Positions 35,530-50,095 of a DNA stretch of 64,000 nt are shown one piece after another; position 1 is the stretch's first letter; the number at the start of each line of letters is the position of its first letter. Made by a program: the position numbers and the translations under genes. The stretch comes from Luscinia megarhynchos. Taxonomy: Eukaryota; Chordata; Aves; Passeriformes; Turdidae. The stretch is from NCBI GenBank assembly GCA_034336665.1, contig JAPFBE010000003.1, positions 15,540,360 to 15,604,359 on the forward strand, read 5' to 3'. The notes under the pieces were generated by a model. It saw only the letters and a list, made by a program, of their open reading frames with translations, searched no databases and was not told the origin of the DNA.

Positions 35530-35740
35530 AATTGCAGAACCATGGAATGGTTTGAGTTTAAAGGGACCTTAAAGATCATCTAGTTCCAGATCCTTGCCAT
35601 GGGCAAGGAACCTTCCAGTAGACCAAGTTGCTCAAAATCCATCCAACCTGGCCTTGAACACTTTCAAGGATGTGGCATCCACAGCTTCTTTGGGCAACCT
35701 GTCCCAGTGCTTCCCCACCCCGATGCTTCATTGGTGCATT
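35530..35740 (-). mobile_element. CR1 LINE, 3'-end fragment
   Basis: Reverse complement of the CR1 3' end: atggaatggtttgagtttaa, gggaccttaaagatcatcta, ccttgccatgggcaaggaac, and atccaacctggccttgaaca are all CR1 consensus-like. A (GATTA)n-like remnant at 35487-35502 may be the degenerate tail region. Confidence 0.85.
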
Positions 35741-38700
35741 TGAACCCATTAAAGTATCAGAGTATATTTCTTTTTTTGCCCTCAATTTCTTTTTCATTTT
35801 AGGAGAAACAGCAGCAGAAAACTAATCCTGAAATTTGGTGATACTGATCTTTTACCTCTTCTACAACTCCTGAAATCTCATTTTAATTTTCTTTTCCATA
35901 GCTCCTATTAAACAAGCAAAACTCACAACAACTTTTTAACTGCACTCCAAATGGATTTCAGAGATTATTTTTCTTTGGTGTGGCCGGTGCTGAAATAATG
36001 CAGATACCTCTGGTGGATTTTTTTAACGCACACAAAAAAGGAGGGGAATTTTCCCACCTCTTCCTGCTCTGACCCTGCCAAATGCTACAAGTGTTGAAAT
36101 TTGCACAAGAGTTTGGTTTTGTTTTTAGGCATATAGAAATCTTGTTCATTCTTTATTATAATTAAAAATACTACTGCGATTATCCTCCATACCCAACCCA
36201 TAATGGAAAATTGATCTATGGAAGGCTGACCTAAGATAACCTTTGTTCCCTGGACTTATGTGCACTGCTTTTGAAACAATCTCTTTTCCATGTAGCCCAG
36301 AGCATGAATCTGCATTTATCTCCGACTTTTTGCTTTTATTTTGCACTTTGCAGTAGAGTTATTCTTGAAGTACATTTTACAACGTGTAAGTTTCCCTCTC
36401 CAAAATAAATACATTGGGTCACTGTTATTCTGGTAACTCTCCTGTTTGGAATCTGGACCTGGCTCCTTAGGCTTGTACTTTGTGAAATAAAGTCATTCCA
36501 GTCACAGAGGGCCAGTAAGCAAGAGATCAGGATATGTCTGGTTCATGGCTTTCCAATTTGATGAAGCTATGCTACCAGCATTTTTAAACTGATGATTACA
36601 CCATTTTAAAAAAATCAGTACGTTTCCAGCTTCTGGTAGATAGGAAGTAAAAAGGAAATCATTGCAAAATTTTCTACTTGCCAGGTGAACTGTCCTCAAT
36701 CCTGCAAATACTTTTGCAGTAGTTAGGCTTTATGTACAGTAAAGCAGACCCCATTACAGGCCTGGTCATTTTAGCAAAACCAAGTGTATGTCTGGTGAGT
36801 GCCCAGTGGCAGGGGAGGAGAGAGGCAGGATGAAAGGAAATTCTAAATTGGTTCGGTCCCCTTCAGGGAGTAATTTACAGATTGGTTTGTAGAGAGTTTT
36901 CATGTGTTATTTGGTCTAATTTTCAACAGGATGGATTTCATCAACACCTTCAAGAAGTCCTGTTTGTTCTACATATGCAGATTGGCACAAGGTAACATTC
37001 TCTAAGGAACTCCTGGTATTTGTGTTCTTACCTGAAAAAAGAAGTTGTGTACAATTGGAGAACTCCCATCTAGTTTTGATTTAGTGTTCACTTTCTGATA
37101 CAAGCCAGCTGTGCTTCTGAACAGGGAACATCCTGCCTTTTGTAAGAGAAAATTCAGAAACTGGCACAGAACGGAGCATCCTCGAGCATCATCTTGGATG
37201 ACTGAGCAGAACTGTGGGAATATCTGGTATTTTGTAACTTGTCAACGCTTTGAGTTCAGATTTTTAAACCACCTCCTAGAAGCCAAGAAATGTGCAAAAC
37301 CAATGTCAAGACTTGGAACTACTGTTAATGTTAATGTAGTATTAGAAAATTTTTATTCCTGCAAATTTTGTACTTTGGGGCTGTGACCTTGAAGGCTTGA
37401 GTGAGGTTTCATTCATCAAAGTGGAAATACAGGTAAGTATTATGAAATATGATAATCCATGCTTGTATAAAATGGGAAGTAGTGTGAAGAATCAAGAAAA
37501 TTATTTTATATTTGTTTATAATGTGAATACTGGAATACTGTGTACTGTTCTTTAGTAGAAAGTGAAAACACAAGTATCTCTAAATGGTTATGATGAAGTC
37601 ATAAATCTAAAGAGTACAATCTTTCTGTATGCACAGAATAAGCTTTTAATACATAAAATATAATCCTTGATACTTGCACCCCAGGAAATCTCATAGAGAA
37701 AAACATGAAATGCCCTGAAAACTTGAGGTACTAGAAAAATATTGCATATGCTTAATAGTGGTGATAATGATACCCTAAATGATTAAGTGAAGTAGGGGCT
37801 CTCCATCTTTAAGCTGAAATTGTCTGAAGTGCTTCCAGAGCTGAGCACAAGTTGTTCAGCTCAATATGTGAATTGCTGGATGCCACTCCCCAGGTGACAT
37901 TATGCAGGAAATCAGTCTGGTAGTGTAATAATCTTACTAATCTATGAATCTACAAGATTTTATTGGCTGAACTCTGCTATTCCTGAGTACCTTCTTGCAG
38001 ATTTCAATGCCATTACTAATATTTATCAAAGTCACAGGAAAAAATTACAAATTATTTTCTAATCTTTAGCATTATGTATTGTCTGTTGTAAGGGAGAAGG
38101 CAAAGTGATCACTGTGTGTTATGATCTGAGGAACTGTTCTACGTGTGAGTGTTGATGAATCATAGTTTGTTAGGGTGGCCCCTGTAAGTCTGCTCGAAAA
38201 TATTAATGAGATTTCTGTGGTTGCGATTTACCCACTAGTGGTAGGATAAAAAAAAGCTTCAGAGCTGTCAAGATTTGAAGTCGGATGAGAAAATATATCT
38301 GGAGAGAAGAGAGGGCATCAGAAAATAAGATCAAGCAGTTACTTTAAACTGAGAACAAAAATATATCCTGACCAATTTAGTTCTAGCTCTGATATCTCAC
38401 ATAAACCTTTATTAAGCTTCACTGTTAAGAGAACAAATGTATTTTGTGATTTGGATTTATTCTAAGGAAGTTACGGCCTAATTTCAAGACATCGATAATA
38501 AATGTTTTTAATATTAATGTTTTAATTAATAATTTTTTTAAATGTTGAAAGAAATTAACATTAAATCATATTAGGGAAAGGAATTCCAAAGAGAAAGAAT
38601 TATTGAATTACTGATAATTATTGTGTTGTATTTATTAGAACAAATGTGACAGGTTACATTTGGGGTTAGCAGCGTGTGGTTGGAGTTCCAGAAAAATGTT

Positions 38701-40957
38701 TTTTAAACCAGATGACATTATAGCTATGATGCAAAGTAAGCTCTCATTCTGTTCTCGTAAAAGAAAATGTCCAAAGCAGCTTTGACTGCACAGACAATGA
38801 CACTGGTGAAAAAATAATCCATTCTTAGGTTTTCTCTGGTTGCTGATTTAGGAATCTGGACAATGTAATACTTCTTTAAAACAAAAATCTAGAATTCATG
38901 CAAATCTCTTCACAGACTAGTAACCTCAAATTTATCTTATTAAATGCATTGGGTTAATAATTTATTTAATTTTAATCATTACTGTGATTTGCTGTTTGGA
39001 ATATAATTTGAATTTACTTTTCATCAAATTTGCCTTTATAATTAATGATTTGATACAGAGCTCTCCCCTGAAAATCACATGAAAAAATATATTTGATTCT
39101 ATCAATGTCTACTGTTTTTCATACAACATAAACAGAAGCAGCTTATCCAGTGAAAAGGTTTGGCCTTCTACATCTGCTGCAGTGCAATTCTCAGTGCAAA
39201 ATTTCTCTGATGCTGGTTTTATATTGGTTGAAGGAGACTCACTTCACACAGCAGGTATTATATACCAGTGAATTTCATACATACATATCAGTGAATTTCA
39301 ATGTTTTATGAGTTGTTGACCTCCTACAATTTTCCAAGGGGAAGACAGATACTGGGATAGTGAATTTAAATTATAATGCCAGTAGTCTTGTGTTTTATAA
39401 TCCCATTTGAAGGACCTTTCAGAAGCAGTCAGCAAATCCCCAGGGGTCTGTGGGACACAGTGTGGGAATCACTGCCAGCCTGCACTGTGAGTGATGGAGA
39501 TCTGTGTGTGTGTCCTGCAGGGCACTGACAGCCTCAGCTTCAGCTCCCTCCTCCCCATTGCTATAGTCACACTGCAGGACCAGGATTCCCAATCCACCAC
39601 AAGGCATAACTGAAGTCCTTATACTTAAAAATAAAGGGCAGGGGGAAGAAGTCTGATTTTGGACAGTGTCTTATTTCCAGTCTGACCACAACACAGCATT
39701 TCAGAGCCTATTTCCAAAGCAGTGTACTTTCTCTCCAGTGCAGGCATTGACTCATGCTAAGGAATGTATTCCATTACAGCTCTGCTGGCTTGCTCTGTAA
39801 CTTCATGTAGAACCAGTTAGTTGCTGTGGTGACAGCAACCAACAAACAGAAAAAAATCATGAACTCTTTCAGGACTGGTCAGAGCAGCTTAATCACAGCA
39901 TCCATGCTTAAAAGTGTAAAACTTTCTTGTTTTGTTCTCATTTAAAAGGAGATTTAATGTGTAATATCATCTTATATTATTATATTATATCCTATAATAT
40001 TCCTCCTGTGATATTAAATTTTGAAGCCATAGAGACTGTAATCTATAACCATTCTTTCAAGAAAATCTGGAGTTTATCTCCCTAATAACAAACTGATCCA
40101 CAGTTAAACTTGGTGAAATCCCACTGTCTTTTGGAGAGGTAGGTGAAGACAGAATCTGAGCTTGTTGGTGTGGCTATATTCATCTAGTGCTGCAATCTGT
40201 ACAATATTTTTTATCCTGAAATTTAATATAAAATTCAATGGAGGTGTTTGAAAAATAGTGTAGGGTAAATATAGCACTGCAATATGTTCAGAGAGGTACA
40301 AACTCACCAAAAATTCATAAATAGCAAAAGCCATAACTATCTTCATTTTTGCTGTAATATTTAATCTTATGGACAATTTCAAGTAAGGTATAGTATGGGA
40401 TGCTGTCTATGAAAAGTGGAGATTTATTATTTTAAAGAGAAAAAAATATTTTACGAAGTCCATTTTTCAGTTTTGGCTTTGGTAATATTTAGATCTGCAG
40501 ATACCATCCAGTGACAATGAGACAGGTATAAAGCTACTGCAAGGATGCTGAGTTGTTATGTGGTTTGTGTCAAAGGAGAGGGAGCATGGGGGAAAAGATT
40601 ATTTAGGGCTCTTATAGAAAAGGAGAAGTTTGTGTATCAGGAGGATATTGTTGTGTTCTCTTCCCTCAAATTACTTTATTCTGTTTGAAGAATGAAGAAC
40701 CAAGGGAAAGATCTCACTATAGGTGAGTTTGGCCTTTTTGTTCAATCCACTCACCAACTACAGGGGCTGCTAAAATCTGGAAATATGGATTTGTCCATTG
40801 CACTCGGACAGGACAGAGTTTTGTTTATTCTCTTAATGCATTTTGGTCTAGAAGGGTGTCAGAGTTAAAGCTGTTCGTGAAAAACTCTTTCTGGCTGTGG
40901 GACTCCCAGATCTCCTGGAAGTGTCAGCAGAACTCAAGCAGGTTTCCAGACAAACTA
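35741..40957. other. Non-coding sequence, no gene supported
   Basis: 5.2 kb, AT-rich, with short open frames only. There is a slightly GC-rich patch at 39420-39610 and an AT-rich imperfect palindrome near 39975-40003. I see no exon, RNA gene or named repeat. Confidence 0.6.
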
Positions 40958-41165
40958 CAGAACCACAGCACAGTTCAGGCAAAAAGGGATCTTGAAAGGT
41001 CATCTGGCCCAATCTTTCATGGGAGAGGAAGCCCAGATGAGATTGTTTAGCACCCTGTCCAGTTGCATGTTAAAACCCTCCATTTATGGGTACTTCATCC
41101 TGTCCCTGGGGAGGCTGTTCCAGTGATTGATAATTCTCACTATAAAAAGTTGGTTTTTTCCTAAT
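40958..41165 (-). mobile_element. CR1 LINE, 3'-region fragment
   Basis: The string aaaggtcatctggcccaatc, a caccctgtccagttgcatgt block, ggggaggctgttccagtgat and tctcactataaaaagttggt follow the CR1 antisense consensus in order. It is 5'-truncated and diverged. Confidence 0.75.
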
Positions 41166-42880
41166 TGAAGATGGAACATCTACTGGAACATCCTTTCCCC
41201 CCACCCCCATCTTTTCCATGTATCTCCTTATGAAGTGAGAGCCACTGTCCTGTTTCCAACAGGAAAAAGTTCAGCCTAAAATGGTGCAATTCCCTTGTTT
41301 CATCAACCCAGTACTGACACATTCAGAGAGGCTCTTTAGTTCCTGCCTGCTTGCAGGAGCAGCTGTGGAGGGGGCTCTGGATAACACCAACAAGCAGCCA
41401 GCAACATGTGGTCACAAAATGCTCAGGGGCTCATCTGAATGTCCTGCCACATCACTGCCAGCCCCAGAGAGAAAGCAGAGAGCTCTTCCTGTGCCACTCT
41501 GCTCCATCTGCAAGGAGCACATCTGGGATTAGTGAGCCCAGACAGCTGGGACAGAATACAAAAAGAGGGAAATGGGGTACCTTCATGCAGGTACTCACTG
41601 AGAGTTAGGGAATGCCTGGGCTCACCCACTTCGGAGCAGAGTGGCTGTTGCAGTGTGTGGGCATTTTTATGGTTGTGCATAGGTCTGGCACTATACATCC
41701 ATGTTGTTATTCTCACTCCTTTCCATTTTAACGGCCTAACTGTCAGATCCATCTGCCATGAAAAACTGTGCATGGAAAAATCAATGTGGAAAAAACAGAC
41801 TTGCTATGGTATGAGTTGGAGAATTTGGCTCAGAAGTGATACATGTCCATATATGTGCCTGCAAGGATGTATATTTGTATTCACGTGTGTGTCTGTTTAT
41901 TTCATTAATAGATGCTGTATTATTGCTATAGTTAGGTAATTCTCAGCCCATTATTTTATTGCTAAATTTGTTAATTTGCCACATATCCTCAAGGGACTAT
42001 ATTGACACTGGCAGGATAAGCCTAACGGCTGTTGTGATGTCTAGACAAAAGGAATTAAAGACAGCAGAAATACTTACTCAATATTTTCCTTCTGTGGGAA
42101 TTTTCTGTCTCACTCTTAGAAGCCTTTTAGTGTAACTTTATTAGCAATTTAATATAATAACAAATGTGTGCTGTAATGGAATAAGTGTAAGCATTTTACA
42201 TGTATTTACAGTTGGCTGGGCAGATCTCCCTGCCTAACATCAAAGCCAATTTAATATTGTGGATTTGAAATTAAACTAGGAGTGTTAAGTCTCTAGGAAT
42301 TTTCACTGCAAATGAAAAAAAAATCCCATCAGTTAGACCAATACTGTGGAAATCCTACACTATTTTGAAAGGAAGAGAAGGTAAACTCACTCTTTGAACA
42401 GCAGGAAAAGAACAAAGCAAAAACTTGGATTATCTCTGTGTGGGCAACATAGTCCAAGCTTCCTTGGATTATGTATAATAAGTCCCTGAGCATTTATGCA
42501 TCCAGGGATGCATAAATTCTAGGTCAGAAAACAACTATTACAGTAAAAGACTTATCTGAGTTCCTATCAAACCACCAGACAAAACATCCTGCTGCATCAC
42601 TCCCATCAAAACTACTGCAACAAGAGAATTAATGGGAGGAGTGCTGACAGCTCTTTTTTCAGACTTGTGTCCTGATTTTTCTTCTCCCACATCTTTAAAG
42701 CTATTTACATCAAGGTTTCTTCTGTGAAGAGGATGTGAGATTTGTGAATGAAGTCTGGTTAAGTCAGAAGATTTTCATGGGAAAACGTCAAGAGAAAAGA
42801 AGAATAGAAGATTAAGGACAGTTCAAAGGGACATATTAGTGAAGAAGTCCAGAAGAGATCGAGCTAGAAAAGTTTTATAC

Positions 42881-42912
<32 letters not shown>

Positions 42913-45900
42913 CAGTAGATAAAGAGGCTTTGAAAAGTTTCCATACTTATGAAAACTGAGCTGAGTGAAACTTTTCTGAGTCACCAACAAATAACTTTGT
43001 CAAGATATTCAGTGTTGGTTCATACTAACTACTCGGTTCTCTCTGGGACTGTGAAGGAGGTGTTTTGGTGGAACAGCTTAATTAAAATTAAGGAGAAAAC
43101 CCTCACACATTTCCAACAAGATCTGTTCCTGCTACTCCCATCCTATCCCTTCCTTCTGGAGTGAAGATACCTGTTTCATCTCTCTCCTTTCACTGTCACT
43201 CCCAGTTTAGGAGATCCCACATGGTCTTGTGGGAAGCATCAATCTCTGCTGTGTCACAGCCTGGCTCTGTCTCTACATTTGACAGGGTTTTGGCAACATA
43301 TTGTAGTTTCCACTCCATACCTCCCTCTAGTACCACATGGGCAGACAAGCCTCGCCTGTTACTCTAACTACTTCACTTTCCTTATTCACTTTCCAATATG
43401 ATTGATTACATGTCTTAAAATGTGAGAACAATGAAGGAAAAATAAATGTTGCTTTGCTTTGGAAATCTGCTTGTCTTCATCTTTTCCAGCAGAGAAAAAA
43501 ATGTAGTCTAAACCAAAAAGAGGAAGAATTTAGAATACTAAATACCAAAGTTTTATTGCCCACGTCTTTTTCTAATAGAAAACACAAATTAAAGACGTGA
43601 TATATATATAACTAAGGAAAATAAACATAGAAGAAAGAATGAAACAGAAGAGGAGAGCTTTGGAGAAAGATCTCTCAGTTACATATGCTGTATTATTAGA
43701 AAGTTGCATTTTGTTCAAAAGCCAAGAATACTTTTCTCAAAAACATAAAAACTCCATGGTGACCCAGATTATGAAAAGGCTTTTCCCTGGCCTTACTAGA
43801 AAGGAGAGTCCATGGTGGTTTGGAGGCTGTTTGACAGCCTGGAGCATGGGGCTTAAAATGATCTATTCTTTTTGGACTTGATTTTGGAGTTAGAGAATAC
43901 ACTGTCAGTCAGCAAACCACAGAGCACATGTAACCCAAAACAAAGCTACTAACCAATTTGCAAATGCAGCTAAATACAGGATTGTTCACAGTGCCTGTGC
44001 ATACTGGGGTAAAATGTATCCAAAGGCTATCAGAGACACTGAATTCTCTGAGTTCCTTCACCTCATTCTTTACTTTTTTAACATGACAAAAGCTGTTCAG
44101 AATGCTTGTGTGAAACCTAGCATACATGTGAATAGATGTATATATGGTACACATGGCCATTCTTAGCTATGTTGGTTTTTTTTTCCCTTAAAACATGTTT
44201 GTGGGTGTTTTAGTAGTGCAGCAATGAGTCATCACCACCATGATGCTTTTAACTGGGATTGCATCAGGGATTGACTGCTGCTCCTCTGTCTGACAGGGCT
44301 CTGTGCAGGCACTGTGTGAGCTCCTCGTCCTGCCAGTGTTTGCTCCATTCCTTGCTACTGTGTCTCATCCTCCGCAGCAGCTCTGGCACTCGCAGTCTGC
44401 ATTTTGTCAGACAAGGTTTTTTTTCGCTCCTGGCTTTTTAGAACTGATTACCAGGTGACCATAGTTACCATATTATAGTGAAAATGTGCTTTGTTCTCTG
44501 TGTCAGTGCCTGAAATGTGTCTCTGTACATTCCAGATTTGTAACACCAATACTGAGCTCAGTTTACAGCCATTTGTAATTGAAAAAAAACATAAATCTGT
44601 CGCTAGGTGATATAGAGACAGTGTTTATTTTTTGGGTGAGAAAGGTGAATAAGGTTGAGGTATTCAACTCTGTGGCATGCATTTTATGTGTGTGACACCC
44701 ACTGACTCTCCATAAGTAATATATCAAGAATTTTACACGAATGGATCATGTTTCCAGTTATGTGTTTTTGTATAAACCACTGGAATTAATTACAACAGTT
44801 TCTCTCATATCATCTATCAACTTCCCAGTCAAGCCCTCAGGGTTTTTTTAACACATTTATATTATATTTATCCTTTATTTGGTAGTCATCATTGAATACT
44901 AGTACTTCAAAGATGCTTGTTCAGGTAGTTTAAAAGGCAAATATTTTCCTATAAACAGCGAATTCCATTACAAAGGATCATCTATTTATCTTCTCCTCAA
45001 AGCTGTTTTTTGATTTAAAAAAAAATAAGTTCAACTAGAAGGATGCCAAGTGTTGGGGATTTCAGATATTAAATAAACGTGACAGTTGGCAATACTCTGG
45101 AGTTTGCAGTACATCATGCTTCTTTATTCCCTAACCTGTGATTTCAAATGTTCCTGTTTCAGTCTTTACCAAATCCTTAATTCTGTAGGGAAGTGAAATA
45201 TCCCTGAGAAATTTTGTTTTTCTGAAAGCAAACTGTTGCTATAGCAAAATATGATGTCTCAAATTTGACTACAATGGAGACTAGAGGAGAGCAAGATATT
45301 TTAGAACATAAATCATCCCTGCAAAATCACTGAAAACTCTGCTTAATAAACAAAAGAGGGTGGAATTAGATTAAACTGGAAACTTTCCTGTTAATGAAAA
45401 CCTCTTTCTTTAGTGGAATCCACCAGCTCAGGTTTTCCATTTAAAATAATTTGCATCTCTGTTCCAGATACAAAGTATGTATATTTTCTTTAGCTGTATT
45501 CTTACACCCATGTGACTTAGCAGATGAGGTTTGCCTTGGAGTGCACATTAAGCCACTGGCCTGGGTTTGTCTTCCTCTGGATACTTGGTACAGCTGTCCC
45601 ACTCAAGAGGAATAATGGAAGGAAAAGAAATGTGTTAGTGTGAAGGTGGTGCCCAGTTCCCACCTGGTGGCTGGGCCCTCCTGCTCAGACAGCAGTTCCC
45701 ATTGTCCCCTTACCCCTGGTGTCAGTGCAGTGCTGGGTTAGAGAGAGCCATTGGCCAGTACCCTTGAGTTGTTTCACTCTCCAAAAAAGCATTTGACCAG
45801 CAATAAATTGCTTTGCAGGAAAAAACCCACTGATTTCTATTGCAAATACTTGCCTTCATCTGGAATCCCAGCCTACAGCTGCCCCTGGCCTGATGGAGTT

Positions 45901-48900
45901 TCTCAGCTCCATCTCCCAACCCACGAGCTAAATCACACTGGCACTGGATTTAGATACTCACATTTGAAAACACCCACATCCAGGTCCATGTAAACTCTGT
46001 GATGGAGCATGGCTGTTGGACATCCCAGGCCAGCAGCACCCCAGCTGGCTTTGGCACCAAAGGATTGTGCCAGTGGGGGCTCAGTTAATTAGCTGTGCTA
46101 AGAGGTAGGGCTAATTCAGCTCAGGGGCTGTGCTGCAAGCTACAGAGCTTCATGGAGCCTGTGATGCCACAGCCCTGCACCAGAACTGCTGGCAGCTGGT
46201 TTAGGGGCTTTTGCTCCATATGGGCAGCACAGACATTGCCCTTCAGCCCCAGAGTGCACAGGGATGTGCAGTGATACCTGGAAGTACCCAAATGGCCAAA
46301 TCATTTGTACACCTTCATCTCCCTCAATCTGAGCTGGATTTTGTAATGATTATATTAAATATTACTCCAAATGAAAGCACTTCCTGTGCCAGGGGCAAGG
46401 TGTTACTCAGCATTGTGGCACACTCCAGTCAAGAGTAAAATGCTAATTTCGTCTCTTTTTGTTGCCATCAAAGTTTGTCAAGAAAAGTGCAAGTGGCTTC
46501 CAAAACTCTATTTTCAGATTTTCATAGTCCTACCATTCATGTAATGAATGACAATAATTAAAACATTTTTCTTTAATTGGTAGCCTAATTTTGAGTACAG
46601 AGACCAGAAAAAAATGACTACTTCCCACATTTGTACAGCACAGGAAATCATTGAAGCTCGATATAAAAGTGCCACAGAGTCATAAGGATGATACTGTGAG
46701 GTAAATCTTTAATTACAACAACTCTAAATATTTATCCAACTATAAAAGATAAAGTAATGAACATCTTGACAATTTGGGAACTCAGTATGTTTTCCTTTTG
46801 AAACACAGTTCTGCAAATATGATCACTTTTTCAACTGGTAACTGGAACTGGTTTTTTTAACATCTAAGGGGTGCTTACCTTACATATTTAAAATGCAAAG
46901 CAAGTTATGTAGTATAAAATCACTAACCAATCCAGGAATAAGTTTCATGTAATTCTTTTTGAGGAAATGGTTAAATATATTTGAATCAAGCAAAACTCAT
47001 GTGAATAGAGAAGTTTAATGATCAAGTAGAAATTAACATCTTTTACAAAGTATTATACAGTTTTTCCTAAAGCCTGTCAACCATTGAACTCTTTCTCACT
47101 TGACCACTGTTCTGCTGTCAGGTTGTGTGCCCCATAGAGAGCTTAAGGTGCCAAGAAAGCACCACTGTTGTCCATCTTCCTCTCCAAGGACAGGGTGAGC
47201 TATTCTCAAATTATTTCTGAGGGACTACTCTGAATATATTCTTTAATAGTGGAAATTTTTACATGTCATGTGTGAGCTTCCTATGGAGTTCTTATTTCCA
47301 ATCCTATTCTCAGTTTAGCAAATAATTTTTTCCACCACTTTATACTATGCTGTGTGTTTTTCACATAAATACAGTTAAAATAGTTGCCAAGGAAGCAAGA
47401 AGTGACTATAGTTAGAAGAGCCTGAAGTGTTTATTAATCTTCAACTCAGGTGCTGGAATGGGAAACGCCTTGTTCAGGGGATTTTACTGTCCTGAATCCC
47501 AAACTGGATTGTTTAAAGGCAGCTGTTTGTGAGGTATGCCTGTCCTTGTAGAATCACACACCAAACTGTGTAGATCCAGATGGATAATGGTAAATAGAGC
47601 TCATAGGGTTAGAAGAAGATATTGAGTAAAATCCACCATTGAGATTCATGTCCTCAGGCACAAAATTGGAAAAACTACCAAGTTCCTTAGAAATATCTGT
47701 GGTTTCTTACCAACTGGAAACTTGTAACACTTATGAATATTTTGAAGATAGATGGTATAATACTTCATGTGTCCTTGAATTTTATGCTGTGAATGAATTT
47801 TTTTATTATGATGTTATTTCTTACATGTTTTTTCTTCTAAAACTATTCTAAGGAGTACAATCAGACAGTAGTAACAGCACAACACAGTGCAAATGACCTT
47901 GCTGTAACACTGTAAATGATTCAAAATGAAGAACAGCCTACAAAAAGCCTTGAGTCTCAAGGTGGGTGTGCTCAGACCCCAGGGCAGCCTTGTTGTTGTG
48001 CAAAGGGTCCAGGAGGAGCCTGCAAGGAATCCTTTCTGACAATGGAGTCCAAATGCAATATCCATGTGGTGGTGCTGAGGTTTTACTCCCTGGCCCTGGA
48101 GCTGGCCCTGTGCTCCTCAGCAGTGTCCCCACGTTGGAGTGAGGCCACCCCAGGGATGCAGGGCTGGGCTGGGGTGCAGCAGCCTGGGAAGGGAAGCCCA
48201 GGTGGGCCAGTGTGAACGGAGCCTTGTCCTGCTCCCTGGCTTGTCCCCAGCTGAGCCAGGCAGGACCTGGTCTGGCAGGAGGCAGTCAGGCTGATGGCCA
48301 CTTTGGGTGGGTCTGTGCCCCGGCTGGCTGGGAAGCTGCCCTCTCCCTCTGGTGCCCCTGGGTGCTCCGAGCAATCCTTGTACCTCTGTGCCACCAGGCA
48401 CGGGTTGGTGCCTTCTTCTTTTGGCAGAAGATTGGAAAAGGAGATCTGGATAAAGGAGCTGCTGCTGTTACTGCCAGCAGACCTCAGTGTTTTCTGTATG
48501 ATTGCTCAAAGGGAGCCTTCATTTTCTTCTGCATTTGCAGACAGCAGCATTTCAATGCCACATTGTGTCCTCTTTGCTCCAGTTCTCATTTACCTTTTAA
48601 TGTGTTTCTGAGTGTTCACAGTGCTTTCAGCTAGCCCATGCTAAACTTGTTCTTCATTCCCACTGCCAACTGAAGGTGACTTCCCAGGGAAGTACTTTGC
48701 AGTCTGAGATAAAAAAACCCTTTGTACTGCTTAGAGGAAGGACAGATTACTTTTTCCCTTGTCCTTCTGCACTGCCTGCACTGGCTAGCAGGAGGTAGGT
48801 GCCAGCCAGGCATGGCTGCAGGATGGATGCTGTGCTGCTGGCTGCCTGACATCCACGCCTGTCCCTGCAGTGTCCCCACAGCTGTTCCCTGCTGGGGTGG

Positions 48901-49899
48901 CAGGGGTGACGTCCCTCGCTGTCCCAGCCACTGCACCACTCACTTGCAGGGCTCCTCTGTGTCCCAGTGTAAAATTAACCACTGTCTCTGTGTGCCCAGG
49001 GCCAGCTTCAAAGCCCTTTGAAATTGTGGGGATTTTTCTGCCCACTTCAAAGGGCCCTGGCTCATGAGCGTGCAGCACAGGGTGCACCAGTTAATTTTTA
49101 AACTCCCATTACCTGAAAACTTCTTGTAAAGTGTACCGGAGCATAAGGCTGGGGACGAGCTGCTGGAACACTTGACAAGGCACAGATGAACACCTGGGAT
49201 TAAAAATTTCTTTCTCTGCTATTTATCTTTTTATGCCATGCACATGCCTTTTAATCATTCCTTATAATAATTTACCTGTGTTTTCTGCTGTCCTGCACAT
49301 TTAGTGCTTGGTTGTTCCCCTTGTGACATCCCACCCAGCAATCCACAGGACCCAACGAGGTCTGCAGGGCTTTGCTGAGCTGATCTTGCACTTCTGAGCA
49401 GCCTAAAGGTTTAGAAAACCTTGGCATGCTTGAATCAGAAGCACACCACCAGAGGCACAGCTGCTGAGTCCATGGGCTGCATGCTCACTTGCCAGGATGC
49501 TGGGCAGCCATCCCTCCCTGCCTTCCTGCCTCCTTGTCTCTTGCATGGCTCCCAAAATATCTCCTCCACTGCTGCTTGGGATGCTTACTGCCATAGGATG
49601 GTTGCTGGCAGGATGAGAAGTTATTCAACAGTGTGCAAAGGCTGCTATTTTATTTGGCTCTGGTTTGTGAGGTGTATAAAGATATGATGCAAGATTAAAC
49701 AAACAAACAAAAAACCCTAAGGAAACATCTTCCTTTTATTTACTTTTCCAGGAGAGCTTACTGCCTTTGTTTCATCCAAAGTCCTCTAAATCACCCATTT
49801 TGCATCTCAGCTCCAATAGTAATAAAATAAAGAAAAAATTGAAAATAAGTTCTTGAAGTAGTGCAGATAGGCAAAGAACATTTTATTTTTAGAGCAAGG
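41166..49899. other. Non-coding sequence, no gene supported
   Basis: 8.7 kb without a supported gene. It contains an (AT)n tract at 42881 and two G+C-rich but CpG-poor blocks at about 47950-48430 and 48780-49080. Those blocks give overlapping open frames on both strands (up to 140 residues) through composition alone. The 166-residue open frame at 41439-41939 has no recognisable domain. Confidence 0.6.
42881..42912. repeat. (AT)n microsatellite
   Basis: Nearly perfect AT dinucleotide run with one interruption (ATAAATAT). Confidence 0.95.
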
Positions 49900-50095
49900 A
49901 GTAAAAAAATATACCTCTGAATTGAATTGGAGAGTAGTCTCCCAAAGGAAATAGTGGATATCAAATTGATTGAATAATTTAAAACTAGGCTGGACAAAGC
50001 ACTTAATAACATATGGCAGAAAAGAAGCCTGCCTTGGCAGGGGATGGAGTGGATGACTTAATCGGTCTTTTCCCTCTCTGAATTATTTTATGGTT
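49900..50095 (+). mobile_element. Old CR1-type LINE 3' end
   Basis: Weak but ordered match to CR1-like 3' ends: ctaggctggacaaagcactt, ctgccttggcaggggatgga, gtggatgacttaatcggtct and tccctctctgaattatttta. It is highly diverged, and the subfamily cannot be told. Confidence 0.55.

Noticed and set aside
41439..41939. 166-residue + strand open frame
   Set aside because: Cys/Trp-rich low-quality translation without any recognisable motif or supported splice sites.
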